Below, in pieces: positions 45,993-55,512 of a stretch of 64,000 bases of DNA. The stretch spans positions 186,001-250,000 of the forward strand of contig CAJXLB010000001.1 in NCBI GenBank assembly GCA_913055905.1, read 5' to 3'. The notes below the pieces were generated by a model, which ran no database searches, was not told the DNA's origin, and saw only the letters and a list, made by a program, of their open reading frames with translations. The stretch comes from an uncultured Winogradskyella sp. (GTDB lineage: Bacteria; Bacteroidota; Bacteroidia; Flavobacteriales; Flavobacteriaceae). The stretch's first letter is position 1, and each line of letters begins with the position of its first letter. The position numbers and the translations under genes were made by a program.

Positions 45993-46000
45993 CAAAAATA
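45993..46000 (-). promoter_or_regulatory. -7 box for M16 peptidase pair
   Basis: Minus-strand TATTTTTG, a TAnnTTTG match, 78 bases before the ATG. No exact TTG at the -33 distance. Confidence 0.35.
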
Positions 46001-46099
46001 AGGAATAGCCACGCATTTTAAGATAATTAAATGTAAAAATAGCCCTCCAAAAGTTAACAGACCTTAAGCAATTTATGATAGACTACTTGCATAATTGAT

Positions 46100-46129
46100 T
46101 TGTAGATTAGGATTTTAGGAGTATATTTG
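46100..46129 (+). promoter_or_regulatory. Bacteroidota-type promoter of rplU-rpmA
   Basis: TTG (46100-46102), a 19-base spacer, TATATTTG (46122-46129). This is the best consensus match in the window, as expected for a ribosomal operon. Confidence 0.8.
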
Positions 46130-46189
46130 CATCCGCTTTCTGAAAAAGAAAGTATAGTTTTAAAACAGATTTAATAAAAACGATACGCT

Positions 46190-46711
46190 ATGTATGCAAT
46201 TGTAGAGATAGCAGGGCATCAATTTAAAGTTGAGAAAGACCAAAAAGTTTTTGTTAATCGTTTACCTGAAGACGAGGGTAAAAGCGTAGCTTTTGATAAC
46301 GTTCTTTTAATTGGTGACGGTGACAAAGTAACTGTTGGCGCCCCGGCTATAGACGGCGCACAAGTAAGTGCTAAAGTCTTAAAGCACCTAAAAGGTGATA
46401 AGGTAATTGTCTTTAAGAAGAAAAGACGAAAAGGATACCGAGTTAAAAATGGCCATAGACAGCTTTTAACTGAAATCCAAATTGACACAATCTTAGCTTC
46501 AGGCGCTAAACCAGCAAAAAAAGCAAAAGCCGAAACAAAAGCCGAAAAGGAACCGGCAAAAGCAGAAGCTAAGCCAGCTGAGGTAAAAGAAGAAACATCT
46601 CAAGATTTGAGCAAATTAACCGTTGCCGAATTAAAAGAGATGGCAAAAGATAAAGGCATTACGGGTTACTCTTCAATGAAGAAGGCCGAATTAATAGCCG
46701 CATTAAGTTAA
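46190..46711 (+). CDS. rplU: 50S ribosomal protein L21 with C-terminal Rho_N/SAP-like extension
   Basis: 173 residues. The first 103 or so are L21: MYAIVEIAGHQFKVEKDQKVFVNRL, then FKKKRRKGYRVKNGHRQ, a normal rRNA-binding end. Standard L21 stops there. The extra 65 residues are a Lys/Ala/Glu/Pro linker (about 108-135) and a small helical domain at about 137-172 (LTVAELKEMAKDKGITGY, KKAELIAAL) like Rho N-terminal/SAP motifs. First gene of the rplU-rpmA operon. Extension is lineage-typical. Confidence 0.95.
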   Translation: MYAIVEIAGHQFKVEKDQKVFVNRLPEDEGKSVAFDNVLLIGDGDKVTVGAPAIDGAQVSAKVLKHLKGDKVIVFKKKRRKGYRVKNGHRQLLTEIQIDTILASGAKPAKKAKAETKAEKEPAKAEAKPAEVKEETSQDLSKLTVAELKEMAKDKGITGYSSMKKAELIAALS

Positions 46712-46734
46712 TAATCCTTTAAAACCGAAATACA

Positions 46735-46995
46735 ATGGCACATAAAAAAGGAGTCGGAAGTTCGAAAAACGGAAGAGAATCAGAATCGAAACGCTTAGGC
46801 GTCAAAATTTTTGGTGGCCAAGCAGCCGTAGCAGGAAACATTCTGGTTAGACAAAGAGGTAATACTCACCATCCAGGTGAAAATGTATATCAAGGAAAAG
46901 ATCATACATTACATGCCAAAGTTGATGGTATCGTAAAGTTTACTAAGAGAAAAAACAACAAATCTTACGTTTCTATTGAGCCGTTTGAGGCTTAG
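46735..46995 (+). CDS. rpmA: 50S ribosomal protein L27
   Basis: 86 residues, normal length. The N-terminus [22 protein letters not shown] reaches the peptidyl-transferase centre; [23 protein letters not shown] is the family core. There is no N-terminal extension of the kind cleaved by Prp in Firmicutes. Twenty-three bases after rplU, then a strong terminator. Confidence 0.98.
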   Translation: MAHKKGVGSSKNGRESESKRLGVKIFGGQAAVAGNILVRQRGNTHHPGENVYQGKDHTLHAKVDGIVKFTKRKNNKSYVSIEPFEA

Positions 46996-47029
46996 TCTTA
47001 AAATAGATTTGTTAACAGAATTCTATTAT

Positions 47030-47060
47030 AACCCTTTCTTATGTAAGAGAGGGTTTTTTT
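47030..47060. terminator. Bidirectional terminator after rpmA
   Basis: AACCCTTTCTTA (47030-47041) and TAAGAGAGGGTT (47044-47055) pair over 12 positions with one T-G, followed by a T run. It also reaches the stop codon of the convergent MutS-like gene. Confidence 0.88.
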
Positions 47061-48831
47061 ATATAATATCCATCTTATTTAATAAGAAGCTCGCATTCAT
47101 GTTTTTGCAAACTCCCTTTTTAAGTTTGTAATCAAAAAACAATTCGTCATTTTTAATTTCGGCATCAAAGAAGTAATTCTTTACTGGGTCTAATTGGCTT
47201 TCAATTTGGGTGAGGCTCAAATCATGTGTGGCGATAATTCCAGTAGCCTTAATTGCTACTAGTTTTTCAACAAATTTCCTAGAGCCTATAGCTTTGTCCT
47301 TGCTGTTAGTTCCTTTTAAAATTTCGTCTAGTATCACAAAATAATTGGACGATTTCATTAAAGTATCTACTACAAATTTTAACCGCTTAAGCTCTGAAAA
47401 GAAATAGGAACTATCATCAGTTAAAGAATCTGTAGTGCGCATACTGGTTATAAGTTTAATTGGCGCGTAATGGCTTTTAGTGGCGCATACAGGTAAGCCT
47501 GTGTTAGCCATGATATTATGCAGTGCCACGGTTCTAAGAAAAGTACTTTTGCCAGCCATATTTGCTCCCGTAACGATAAAGAACTGACCCTTCTCTATGG
47601 TAACATTACTGGACACACGCTTATCCTTGCGCAATAAGGGATGGCCTAAATCTTTACATTGTAAAACAACAGCGTCATTAGCAATCGTGGGATAGGTGTA
47701 ATCTTGGTGATTAAAGGCAAAATTACCTAGGGTATTAAACGCATCGAAAAACGTAACTGCGTCAAACCAATCTTCAACTTTTTCAGCATAGGTGCCAATC
47801 CATTGCTCTATGCGGTAACTCTGTCTTATATCCCATAATAAATAGCCATTTCCAAAAACCGCTGAAATTAAATTATTCCTATTATCTAGAGCGTCTAATG
47901 CCTTAGAAAAATTCTTGAAAATCTGTGACGCCTTAAGTCCATTATAGGCAATGTTGTGCTGGTATGATTTAAGCAAATCCGCTTCAAATGTCTTTGTTTC
48001 TATCTGCTCGAGCAGCAGAGCGTATTGTCTAAAGGTATCCTTGGCCTTCTGGGTATTTTGAGCCAACATATTAATACGCTTTAGATGAAAGCCCGTTAGG
48101 CCCAATCCAACTATAAGCCAATAAACTACGCTATTTAATGGAATTGTTTCTGTAATTGCCAAGGCAAAAACGATAACCGAACAACAAATAAAACCTAAAC
48201 TTCCCCAATAGTGATAAGGTTTTAAGAAGGGCTTATAATTTTTTAACCACGATATGATTGACTTTGCAGCATGTTCCGTGGCTATCCCTTTTCCAACAGC
48301 CGCATAGTGCTGCAGCCATTCTGGATATTTGGACAGCTCTTTTATGGCCTTCTGTCTCTGTTCTATTCCATCTATAGTATTGGATAGCAATAAATCTTTC
48401 AAGGTTCGTTCACCTTCCTTTATGGTCGTTCTATTAATGAATTGAAAAAATGAACCACGTCCAAACATATCTACATCTAGACTAAAGGCGTGTTCCGAAT
48501 CCATATACGCTTTACCGTCTGGTTGATGATGAAAATCTCCATTGGCAATCTTTATTTCGTTCTCGTTGATTGCCACCAACCTTTTGTGAAGTTCACGTTT
48601 TGATTTAATATCTGTATACCTCGAAAGCAACCATAAAAACAAACCGCCGCCAACGAGCCCTATTCCCAGAGCCACAGGCCAAGTGGAAAAATTGTAATAA
48701 AGTGCAAAGACAACAAACAAAAAGAGCAGCACTCTCAAAGTGCTTAACCAAACTAATTGTCTGTTAAATCGATCAACTTGATTCTTATGTTCTTTCAGCC
48801 TGTCCTGATAGAATGTTATTGGCGTTTGCAT
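47059..48831 (-). CDS. Membrane-anchored MutS-like ATPase
   Basis: 590 residues. Two helices at about 30-46 and 52-70 and two more at about 208-226 and 233-250 place it in the membrane. The C-terminal half has MutS core and ATPase features: Walker A GANMAGKST at 422-430, the segment TSMRTTDSLTDDSSYFFSEL (a MutS-like signature), and Walker B VILDE at 499-503. The N-terminal mismatch-recognition domain and its Phe-x-Glu motif are absent. It is therefore not the classic MutS; the role is unknown. The sdh operon lies upstream, separated by a terminator. Confidence 0.85.
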   Translation of the reverse strand: MQTPITFYQDRLKEHKNQVDRFNRQLVWLSTLRVLLFLFVVFALYYNFSTWPVALGIGLVGGGLFLWLLSRYTDIKSKRELHKRLVAINENEIKIANGDFHHQPDGKAYMDSEHAFSLDVDMFGRGSFFQFINRTTIKEGERTLKDLLLSNTIDGIEQRQKAIKELSKYPEWLQHYAAVGKGIATEHAAKSIISWLKNYKPFLKPYHYWGSLGFICCSVIVFALAITETIPLNSVVYWLIVGLGLTGFHLKRINMLAQNTQKAKDTFRQYALLLEQIETKTFEADLLKSYQHNIAYNGLKASQIFKNFSKALDALDNRNNLISAVFGNGYLLWDIRQSYRIEQWIGTYAEKVEDWFDAVTFFDAFNTLGNFAFNHQDYTYPTIANDAVVLQCKDLGHPLLRKDKRVSSNVTIEKGQFFIVTGANMAGKSTFLRTVALHNIMANTGLPVCATKSHYAPIKLITSMRTTDSLTDDSSYFFSELKRLKFVVDTLMKSSNYFVILDEILKGTNSKDKAIGSRKFVEKLVAIKATGIIATHDLSLTQIESQLDPVKNYFFDAEIKNDELFFDYKLKKGVCKNMNASFLLNKMDII

Positions 48832-48845
48832 GATTATCTACAACT

Positions 48846-48879
48846 AAAAATCCCAAGATATTAAATTATACCTTGGGAT
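48846..48879 (-). terminator. Intrinsic terminator after sdhCAB
   Basis: ATCCCAAG (48850-48857) pairs with CTTGGGAT (48872-48879); on the minus strand five T follow. Confidence 0.82.
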
Positions 48880-48908
48880 ATATTTCTATACTGTTATTAA
48901 GCCTAGTC

Positions 48909-49658
48909 TTAGCCTTTGAGGCTGGCCGCTAGGTACTCTCGGTTCATTCGTGCTATATTTTCCAATGAAATACCTTTTGGGCATTCTACCTCACAAGCTC
49001 CTGTATTTGTACAATTACCAAATCCTTCGGCATCCATCTGTTTTACCATATTAAGAACACGGTCGGTAGCTTCCACCTGACCTTGTGGTAACAATGCAAA
49101 TTGAGATACTTTAGCCGAAACAAATAGCATGGCTGAAGAATTTTTACAGCTGGCCACGCACGCACCACAACCAATACAGGTTGCAGCATCGAAGGCCTTG
49201 TCTGCATGTTCTTTTTCTATAGGAATAGCGTTGGCATCTTGTGTATTTCCAGAAGTGTTCACAGAGATGAACCCACCTGCTTGCTGTATACGATCAAAAG
49301 CCGAACGGTCTACGATTAAATCCTTTATCACAGGAAACGCGTTTGCTCTCCACGGTTCAATATATATGGTATCGCCATCGTTAAAGCTTCTCATGTGTAA
49401 CTGACAAGCGGTAATATGCGTTTGAGGCCCATGTGCTCGTCCGTTTATGTACAACGAACAGGTACCACATATACCTTCTCTACAATCGTGATCAAAGGCT
49501 ACAGGCTCTTCTCCTTTTTCTATTAATTCTTGATTTAGGACATCAAGCATTTCTAAAAATGACATATCTGGAGAAATTCCTGAAACCGGATAATCTACTA
49601 TCTTTCCTTTATCATCGGCGTTTTTCTGACGCCATATTTTCAACGTTAAATTCATCAT
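48909..49658 (-). CDS. sdhB: Succinate dehydrogenase/fumarate reductase iron-sulfur subunit
   Basis: 249 residues. Three clusters are visible: 2Fe-2S ([17 protein letters not shown], later C of TACQL), 4Fe-4S ([13 protein letters not shown]) and 3Fe-4S ([15 protein letters not shown]). It passes electrons from the flavin subunit to the membrane cytochrome b. Last gene of sdhCAB, eight bases after sdhA. Confidence 0.96.
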   Translation of the reverse strand: MMNLTLKIWRQKNADDKGKIVDYPVSGISPDMSFLEMLDVLNQELIEKGEEPVAFDHDCREGICGTCSLYINGRAHGPQTHITACQLHMRSFNDGDTIYIEPWRANAFPVIKDLIVDRSAFDRIQQAGGFISVNTSGNTQDANAIPIEKEHADKAFDAATCIGCGACVASCKNSSAMLFVSAKVSQFALLPQGQVEATDRVLNMVKQMDAEGFGNCTNTGACEVECPKGISLENIARMNREYLAASLKG

Positions 49659-49666
49659 AGCATTTT

Positions 49667-51667
49667 TTATTTATAACTTCTCTCTTTCACTTCAATATTT
49701 TCGTACTCTAAAGGCTCTTTATGGTGAACAGCCTCACTAGGTTTTCCTTTATATTCCCAGGCAGAAACGTATTGATATTCTGGACGTCTTAGTGCCTCAC
49801 CAGCCTCTGTTTGGTATTCTTCCCTAAAGTGTCCTCCAGCAGATTCTTCACGCTCTAAGGCATCTTTAGCAAATAATTCCCCTAGTTCTAAAAAGTCTGC
49901 AACGCGACCTGCCTTAGCCAATTCTTCATTATACTCATTTTCTGTACCAGGTACCATGACATCTTTGTAGAACTCTTCTCTTAACTCGGCAATTTCCTTA
50001 ATCGCTTCTTTTAAGCCTTGTTCGTTACGTGCCATGCCGCATTTATTCCACATGATTTTACCAAGTTTTTTGTGGAAATAATCAACGGTCTTGGACCCTT
50101 TGTTATTGATAAGCTTATCTATTTGAGCACGTACATTATTTTCAGCTTCGTCAAACTCTTTGGTATCTGTAGGAATTGGTCCCGTTCTAATATCATGCGC
50201 TAAATAATCTCCAATGGTATAAGGTAGCACAAAATAGCCATCCGCAAGACCTTGCATTAAAGCAGAGGCACCCAATCGGTTGGCACCATGGTCTGAGAAA
50301 TTGGCTTCCCCTATGGCATATAATCCCGGAACGGTTGTCATCAAATTATAATCTACCCACAAACCTCCCATAGTGTAATGTACTGCAGGGTAGATCATCA
50401 TTGGTGTTTCGTATGGGTTTTGATCCACAATTTTTTCGTACATCTGGAATAGATTACCATACTTGTTCTCTACAACTTTTTTTCCGAGCTCTGTTACCAC
50501 TTTTTTATCATCAGGGTCTAAGCCTTTAACATAAGCCTGTTCTTTACCGTAGCGCTCAATGGCTGAAGCAAAATCCAAATAAACGGCTTCACCTGTTTTG
50601 TTTACGCCATAACCTGCGTCACAACGTTCCTTAGCTGCTCTAGACGCTACATCTCTTGGCACTAAATTTCCAAAAGCTGGATAACGACGCTCCAAGTAGT
50701 AGTCTCTATCTTCTTCTGCAATTTCAGTTGGTTTTAGGCTACCATTTCGAATCGCTTCAACGTCCTTTTTGTGTTTTGGCACCCAAATTCGTCCATCATT
50801 TCTTAAGGACTCTGACATCAATGTTAATTTAGACTGATGGTCTCCAGAAACTGGAATACATGTTGGGTGAATTTGCGTATAACAAGGGTTCGCGAAAAAT
50901 GCGCCTCGTTTATGTGCTTTCCATGCGGCCGTAACATTAGAACCCATGGCATAGGTAGATAAATAAAAGGCATTACCATAACCTCCAGAACCTAAAACAA
51001 CAGCATGGGCAGAATGTCGTTCTATTTCTCCAGTAACCAAATTTCTTGCTATAATTCCTCTGGCTTTACCATCGACTACAACTACATCTAACATTTCGTG
51101 TCGTGTGTACATTTTAATTTTACCACGACCAATCTGGCGATTCATAGCCGCATAAGCACCAAGCAGTAATTGCTGGCCTGTTTGCCCTTTGGCGTAAAAT
51201 GTTCTAGACACCAAAACACCACCAAATGATCTATTGTCTAACAATCCTCCATATTCTCTAGCAAAAGGCACACCTTGAGCGACACACTGATCAATTATAT
51301 TTGTTGAAACCTCAGCTAACCTGTAAACATTAGCTTCTCTAGAGCGATAGTCACCTCCCTTGACGGTATCGTAAAATAATCTGTAGGTTGAGTCGCCATC
51401 ACCTTGATAATTCTTGGCGGCATTTATACCACCTTGGGCAGCAATGGAATGTGCTCGTCTTGGTGAATCTTGAAAACAAAACGACTTAACATTATAACCT
51501 AATTCTGCAAGGGTTGCCGCAGCAGAACCTCCTGCAAGACCAGTACCAACAACTATAATGTCGATGAGACGTTTGTTGGCTGGGTTAACCAGATTAATTT
51601 CATTTTTATGCTTTGTCCATTTGTCCGCTAAAGGACCATCTGGTATTTTAGAATCTAATATTGACAT
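49667..51667 (-). CDS. sdhA: Succinate dehydrogenase/fumarate reductase flavoprotein subunit
   Basis: 666 residues. FAD-binding [20 protein letters not shown] near 37-56, the covalent FAD His in [15 protein letters not shown], active-site segments [11 protein letters not shown] and the Arg-rich [30 protein letters not shown]. It oxidises succinate to fumarate, or runs in reverse. It belongs to the longer Bacteroidota/epsilonproteobacterial type. Middle gene of the operon. Confidence 0.96.
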   Translation of the reverse strand: MSILDSKIPDGPLADKWTKHKNEINLVNPANKRLIDIIVVGTGLAGGSAAATLAELGYNVKSFCFQDSPRRAHSIAAQGGINAAKNYQGDGDSTYRLFYDTVKGGDYRSREANVYRLAEVSTNIIDQCVAQGVPFAREYGGLLDNRSFGGVLVSRTFYAKGQTGQQLLLGAYAAMNRQIGRGKIKMYTRHEMLDVVVVDGKARGIIARNLVTGEIERHSAHAVVLGSGGYGNAFYLSTYAMGSNVTAAWKAHKRGAFFANPCYTQIHPTCIPVSGDHQSKLTLMSESLRNDGRIWVPKHKKDVEAIRNGSLKPTEIAEEDRDYYLERRYPAFGNLVPRDVASRAAKERCDAGYGVNKTGEAVYLDFASAIERYGKEQAYVKGLDPDDKKVVTELGKKVVENKYGNLFQMYEKIVDQNPYETPMMIYPAVHYTMGGLWVDYNLMTTVPGLYAIGEANFSDHGANRLGASALMQGLADGYFVLPYTIGDYLAHDIRTGPIPTDTKEFDEAENNVRAQIDKLINNKGSKTVDYFHKKLGKIMWNKCGMARNEQGLKEAIKEIAELREEFYKDVMVPGTENEYNEELAKAGRVADFLELGELFAKDALEREESAGGHFREEYQTEAGEALRRPEYQYVSAWEYKGKPSEAVHHKEPLEYENIEVKERSYK

Positions 51668-51680
51668 CTTCTAATATTTT

Positions 51681-52367
51681 TTAATGGGTAAAGTGATGAA
51701 ACAGTGCAATAAACACAAATAGCGCAGGCACTCCAATAGAATAAACCTTACTAAACCCTTTTAAACTTTTTACGTATTTATTGTTGGCTCCTACGGATTG
51801 AAATGCTGAATTAAAACCATGCAGTAGATGGAGCGATAACAATATAAATGATACCACATAGATAATAACGCGTGCTGGACTTACAAATTTTTCCCTCAAT
51901 TCGTCATAATAGCGATAACCAGAGTCTGCATCGTTTGGATTTACCAAACCGCTCATGTCACCTTGAACGTATTTGACGGTCATTTCATGAATCCAAAAAT
52001 CATAAAAATGAAGTACTAAAAACGCTAAAACGACCGCTCCTGTTAACAGCATGTTTCTACTCATCCAAGTAGAATTATCCTTTGCTACATTTTTCGCATA
52101 GCCAACAGCTCTAGAGGACTTATTCTTTATTTCTAAAACAAATCCCATAATAAAGTGAAAGACCACTCCAAATATTAATATGGGTTGCATTAATCCTTGG
52201 ATAATCGGATTGGTCCCCATGAAATGCGACATGTTATTGAACAGCTCTTCACTAAAAACAGAAGTGAAATTAATAGAGACGTGCATTACCAAGAAAATCA
52301 TAAGGAAAAAAGCAGAAAGTGCCATTGCAAACTTTCTACCTACGGAAGACTTAAAAATTCCACTCAT
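51681..52367 (-). CDS. sdhC: Succinate dehydrogenase/fumarate reductase cytochrome b subunit
   Basis: 228 residues from the ATG at 52367; MSGIFKSSVGRKFAMALSAFF is the family's usual N-terminus, and an upstream in-frame start is rejected. Five membrane helices with histidines (MHVSINF, FHFIMGF, LHFYDFWIHEM, LHLLHGFNSAFQ, FHHFTH) suit a single-subunit di-heme anchor as in Wolinella-type enzymes. No separate sdhD is needed. First gene of sdhCAB. Confidence 0.95.
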   Translation of the reverse strand: MSGIFKSSVGRKFAMALSAFFLMIFLVMHVSINFTSVFSEELFNNMSHFMGTNPIIQGLMQPILIFGVVFHFIMGFVLEIKNKSSRAVGYAKNVAKDNSTWMSRNMLLTGAVVLAFLVLHFYDFWIHEMTVKYVQGDMSGLVNPNDADSGYRYYDELREKFVSPARVIIYVVSFILLSLHLLHGFNSAFQSVGANNKYVKSLKGFSKVYSIGVPALFVFIALFHHFTH

Positions 52368-52395
52368 TGTAGATCTAATCTTTGTGTTATTCACA

Positions 52396-52426
52396 CAAAA
52401 ATACAGCACACGCCACGTTTTAGCAA
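52396..52426 (-). promoter_or_regulatory. Bacteroidota-type promoter of sdhCAB
   Basis: Minus-strand TTG (52426-52424), a 20-base spacer, TATTTTTG (52403-52396), 28 bases before the sdhC ATG. Confidence 0.72.
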
Positions 52427-52553
52427 CTGACCTTAATTATAATTATTTATTTAGAATCATTATAATTAATTAGTGTTGCACTGCAAAATTAATCTGTCTA
52501 ATATGCCCTTGAAATGGAATAGCAGCCCTTTTTAAGCAGATACTAATTTGACG

Positions 52554-55391
52554 TTATTTAATTTCCAATAAGGTGCTTTTATCCTCAATTTTAAGTGTAT
52601 AAATTCCTTTTGGTAAATAATAATTACCATTACCTGCCTTTGGGATATCTAAATCCTTATTGGCCTTAGTCATAGCCTTACGTCCTTTTTCAGTAATCTG
52701 AAGGTTGTAAGGCACGTAATTGAACCCTTTTTTCACTGGTACAACCATGTCATTCAGTTTTATTCCGGAATCTGATAGTACGGTCAAGGTTACCTCTCCA
52801 GACTTAGGGCTATAAAATTTAATATCCGTTTGTGGTTCATAGGCGTCTAAAAATTGACTCCATGAATTACCCCATCGGCTGGAATGCCGAATAGGCTCTA
52901 TGTCAAAAAAAGTGAACTCATTCTGTTCAAAATCAGCATTCATTTGCTGTAAGGGCGAAATATCCGCTTTGTAAATACTTCGTCCATGCGTACCCAATAA
53001 AAGGTGATTAGCCTCTGGCTGAACAACCATGTCATGTACCGCTACATTAGGTAATCCTTTGCTGAATATCTCCCAAGATTTGCCGCGATTAAATGACACG
53101 TAGGCGCCATTATCGGTTCCTAGATAGAGGATGTTTTCATTTACTGGATCTTCTATAATTACGTTTACTGGAGATGCTGGAATATTGCCACTAATATCTG
53201 TCCAGGTTTTTCCATAATCTTCACTACTATAGGCGTAAACGCTAAAATCATCCCAACGGTAGCCATTTAACGTTGCATACACACGTTCCTTTTTATGTTT
53301 TGAGGCTACAATTCTGCTTACCCATAAATCCTTAGGTAAATTATTGGATAGCAAAGTCCATCGGTTACCGCCATCGTCTGTTCTGTAGATGAGACCATCA
53401 TCACTGCCTGTGTAAATCAATCCAAATTGAAACGGGCTCTCACTAATCGTAGTCAAAGTGCCATAAGCCACGTTGCCCTTTTTGCCGCCATTGGTAAGAT
53501 CATTGCTAATTGCTTGCCAGTCCTCTCCTTGATTCATAGAACGCAGCAATTTATTGGCTCCAAAATAAACAATATCTTGATTGTGTGCTGACAATAATAC
53601 AGGTGTTTGCCAATTAAATCGGTAAGGTGTTTCTCCTAATGTATGTTTTGGTTGAATGTACTTGCGGTCACCTGTTTCTAAATTCAATCTATAATAATTG
53701 CCAAATTGAAAACCTGTGTAGACAATATCAGAATTTCTGTTATCAATTTGAACTTGCATTCCGTCACCGCCCATTATACTTTCCCAAGGATACTGGCCAT
53801 TTTGATGCCATGCCTTATCTTCTCTAGCATTATGCGGTCCTTTCCATACACCATTATCCTGAAGGCCGCCGTAGACATTGTAAGGCATTTCATTATCGAC
53901 ATTTATAGCGTAAAACTGCCCTACTGAAGGTGAGTTGTTTTTAATCCAATTTTCCCCATCGTCATAAGTGATGTTGACACCGCCATCATTTCCATTAACA
54001 AGATGGTTTGGATTCTTAGGATTGATCCAAAGCGCGTGGTGATCGGCATGCACATTTTCAGCACTTATGGATGTAAAAGTTGTTCCTCCATCCTTTGATT
54101 TCAAAATAGGCACGCCATAAATGTAGATGTGATCTTTATTAGCAGGAGACACATGAATATGTCCAAAATAATAGCCATAACTATAGTAAACTCCATCTAA
54201 ATATCCTTCATGTGTCTTAGACCAGCTTTTGCCACCGTCTATACTCTTGTAAACCTCTGCGCCAATCACTGGCGTATCGAATAATAAGGAGTTGGCATCT
54301 TCTAGATATTTAGCTAAATCAATTGGTTTTACATTTCCCGAGCGTACCATTTGCTTAACATTCTGCGCTCGATACTTTTCTTGAAACCCATTAGTTTTTA
54401 AGAAGGTATTCAATTTCTTATCATCTAGGGCCAAAAATTCCTCAGAAGACATATTTTTAAAATCGTCCTTCACCAAACCACTACGTTCTTCCTTTTTTCC
54501 CTCTTCTAATCTTCTAAACTGGCTATCATGAATGGCATAAATGGTGTTGTCATCATAGATGGCTACACCTATACGTCCAACGCCTTCACCAGTTGGGAAT
54601 CCGCTGTCTTTGGTTGATACTTTTGTCCATGTCTCACCAGCATCTGTACTTTTATAAATTCCCGAATTATTACCATTTCCTGTGAAATTCCAAGCTTTAC
54701 GGTCTTTGGTCCAGGAGGTAGCAAACATGACATTGTAGTTTTTAGGACTGTGTCTAATATCAATAATACCAGTAGTATCATCTACGTACAATGTCTTATT
54801 CCAAGTAGCTCCACCATCCGACGTTTTAAACACGCCTCGCTCCTTATTTGGCGAATAAAGATGCCCTGTAACACCCACCACAACAACATCGGGATTGTCA
54901 GGGTGAATTAAGATGCGACCTATATGATGTGAATCTAAGAGTCCCACATTGGTCCATGTTTCACCGTTGTCTGTAGTCTTTAAAATTCCGATTCCAGCAT
55001 ATGAGGACCGTGAAGCATTGTTTTCGCCTGTTCCCACATATAAGGTTCGTGTGGGCCAATGCATAGCAATATCACCAATGTTTTGGGTTGGTGCGTTATC
55101 CATTATTGGCGTAAAAGTGGTTCCATTATTCTTAGTGTGCCAGACACCTCCAGATGCATAAGCTACGTAGAATTCGGTAGGCACCTCCGGGTTAACATCC
55201 AAGTCTACAACCCGACCACTCATAATAGTTGGACCAATGTTCTCAAAAGGCACTTGCCCTACCAAAGAAGACGCGGTCATTTTAGCCTTTTGCTCAAGTG
55301 CAGCAGTGATACTTTCAGCAGAGGTTGCAGGTTGCTGAGCAAAGCTGGAAACGAAAGAAACAACAACTAAAAATTGAAAAAATCTATACAT
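52554..55391 (-). CDS. Exported BNR/sortilin-type beta-propeller protein
   Basis: 945 residues. Signal peptide at 1-19 (SFVSSFAQ). Many BNR/Asp-box units are visible (for example TDNGETWTNVG, SDGGATWNKT, STDAGETWTKV, SIDGGKSWSK, SEDYGKTWTDI, NRGKSWEIF), giving one or two seven- to ten-bladed propellers like VPS10/sortilin or YCF48-type proteins. A helical insert of about 80 residues at about 295-375 (KEERSGLVKDDFKN) splits two blades. The C-terminal part is beta-rich without a T9SS signature. Members are often called glycosyl hydrolase, without support here. Function unknown. Confidence 0.83.
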   Translation of the reverse strand: MYRFFQFLVVVSFVSSFAQQPATSAESITAALEQKAKMTASSLVGQVPFENIGPTIMSGRVVDLDVNPEVPTEFYVAYASGGVWHTKNNGTTFTPIMDNAPTQNIGDIAMHWPTRTLYVGTGENNASRSSYAGIGILKTTDNGETWTNVGLLDSHHIGRILIHPDNPDVVVVGVTGHLYSPNKERGVFKTSDGGATWNKTLYVDDTTGIIDIRHSPKNYNVMFATSWTKDRKAWNFTGNGNNSGIYKSTDAGETWTKVSTKDSGFPTGEGVGRIGVAIYDDNTIYAIHDSQFRRLEEGKKEERSGLVKDDFKNMSSEEFLALDDKKLNTFLKTNGFQEKYRAQNVKQMVRSGNVKPIDLAKYLEDANSLLFDTPVIGAEVYKSIDGGKSWSKTHEGYLDGVYYSYGYYFGHIHVSPANKDHIYIYGVPILKSKDGGTTFTSISAENVHADHHALWINPKNPNHLVNGNDGGVNITYDDGENWIKNNSPSVGQFYAINVDNEMPYNVYGGLQDNGVWKGPHNAREDKAWHQNGQYPWESIMGGDGMQVQIDNRNSDIVYTGFQFGNYYRLNLETGDRKYIQPKHTLGETPYRFNWQTPVLLSAHNQDIVYFGANKLLRSMNQGEDWQAISNDLTNGGKKGNVAYGTLTTISESPFQFGLIYTGSDDGLIYRTDDGGNRWTLLSNNLPKDLWVSRIVASKHKKERVYATLNGYRWDDFSVYAYSSEDYGKTWTDISGNIPASPVNVIIEDPVNENILYLGTDNGAYVSFNRGKSWEIFSKGLPNVAVHDMVVQPEANHLLLGTHGRSIYKADISPLQQMNADFEQNEFTFFDIEPIRHSSRWGNSWSQFLDAYEPQTDIKFYSPKSGEVTLTVLSDSGIKLNDMVVPVKKGFNYVPYNLQITEKGRKAMTKANKDLDIPKAGNGNYYLPKGIYTLKIEDKSTLLEIK

Positions 55392-55457
55392 GTTTTAAAT
55401 GGAATTATACTGTAAAAGTTAAATGCTTAAGAGTTACTAAAGCTAGTAATTTCTAAT

Positions 55458-55490
55458 AAAAAAGGTCATCCCTTAAAGATAACCTTTTTT
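55458..55490 (-). terminator. Intrinsic terminator after T9SS metalloprotease gene
   Basis: AAAAAAGGTCATC and GATAACCTTTTTT form a stem with one mismatch around a seven-base loop, with a minus-strand T run. It precedes the BNR gene. Confidence 0.75.
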
Positions 55491-55512
55491 ACAAAAACCT
55501 ATTTATTATAAA

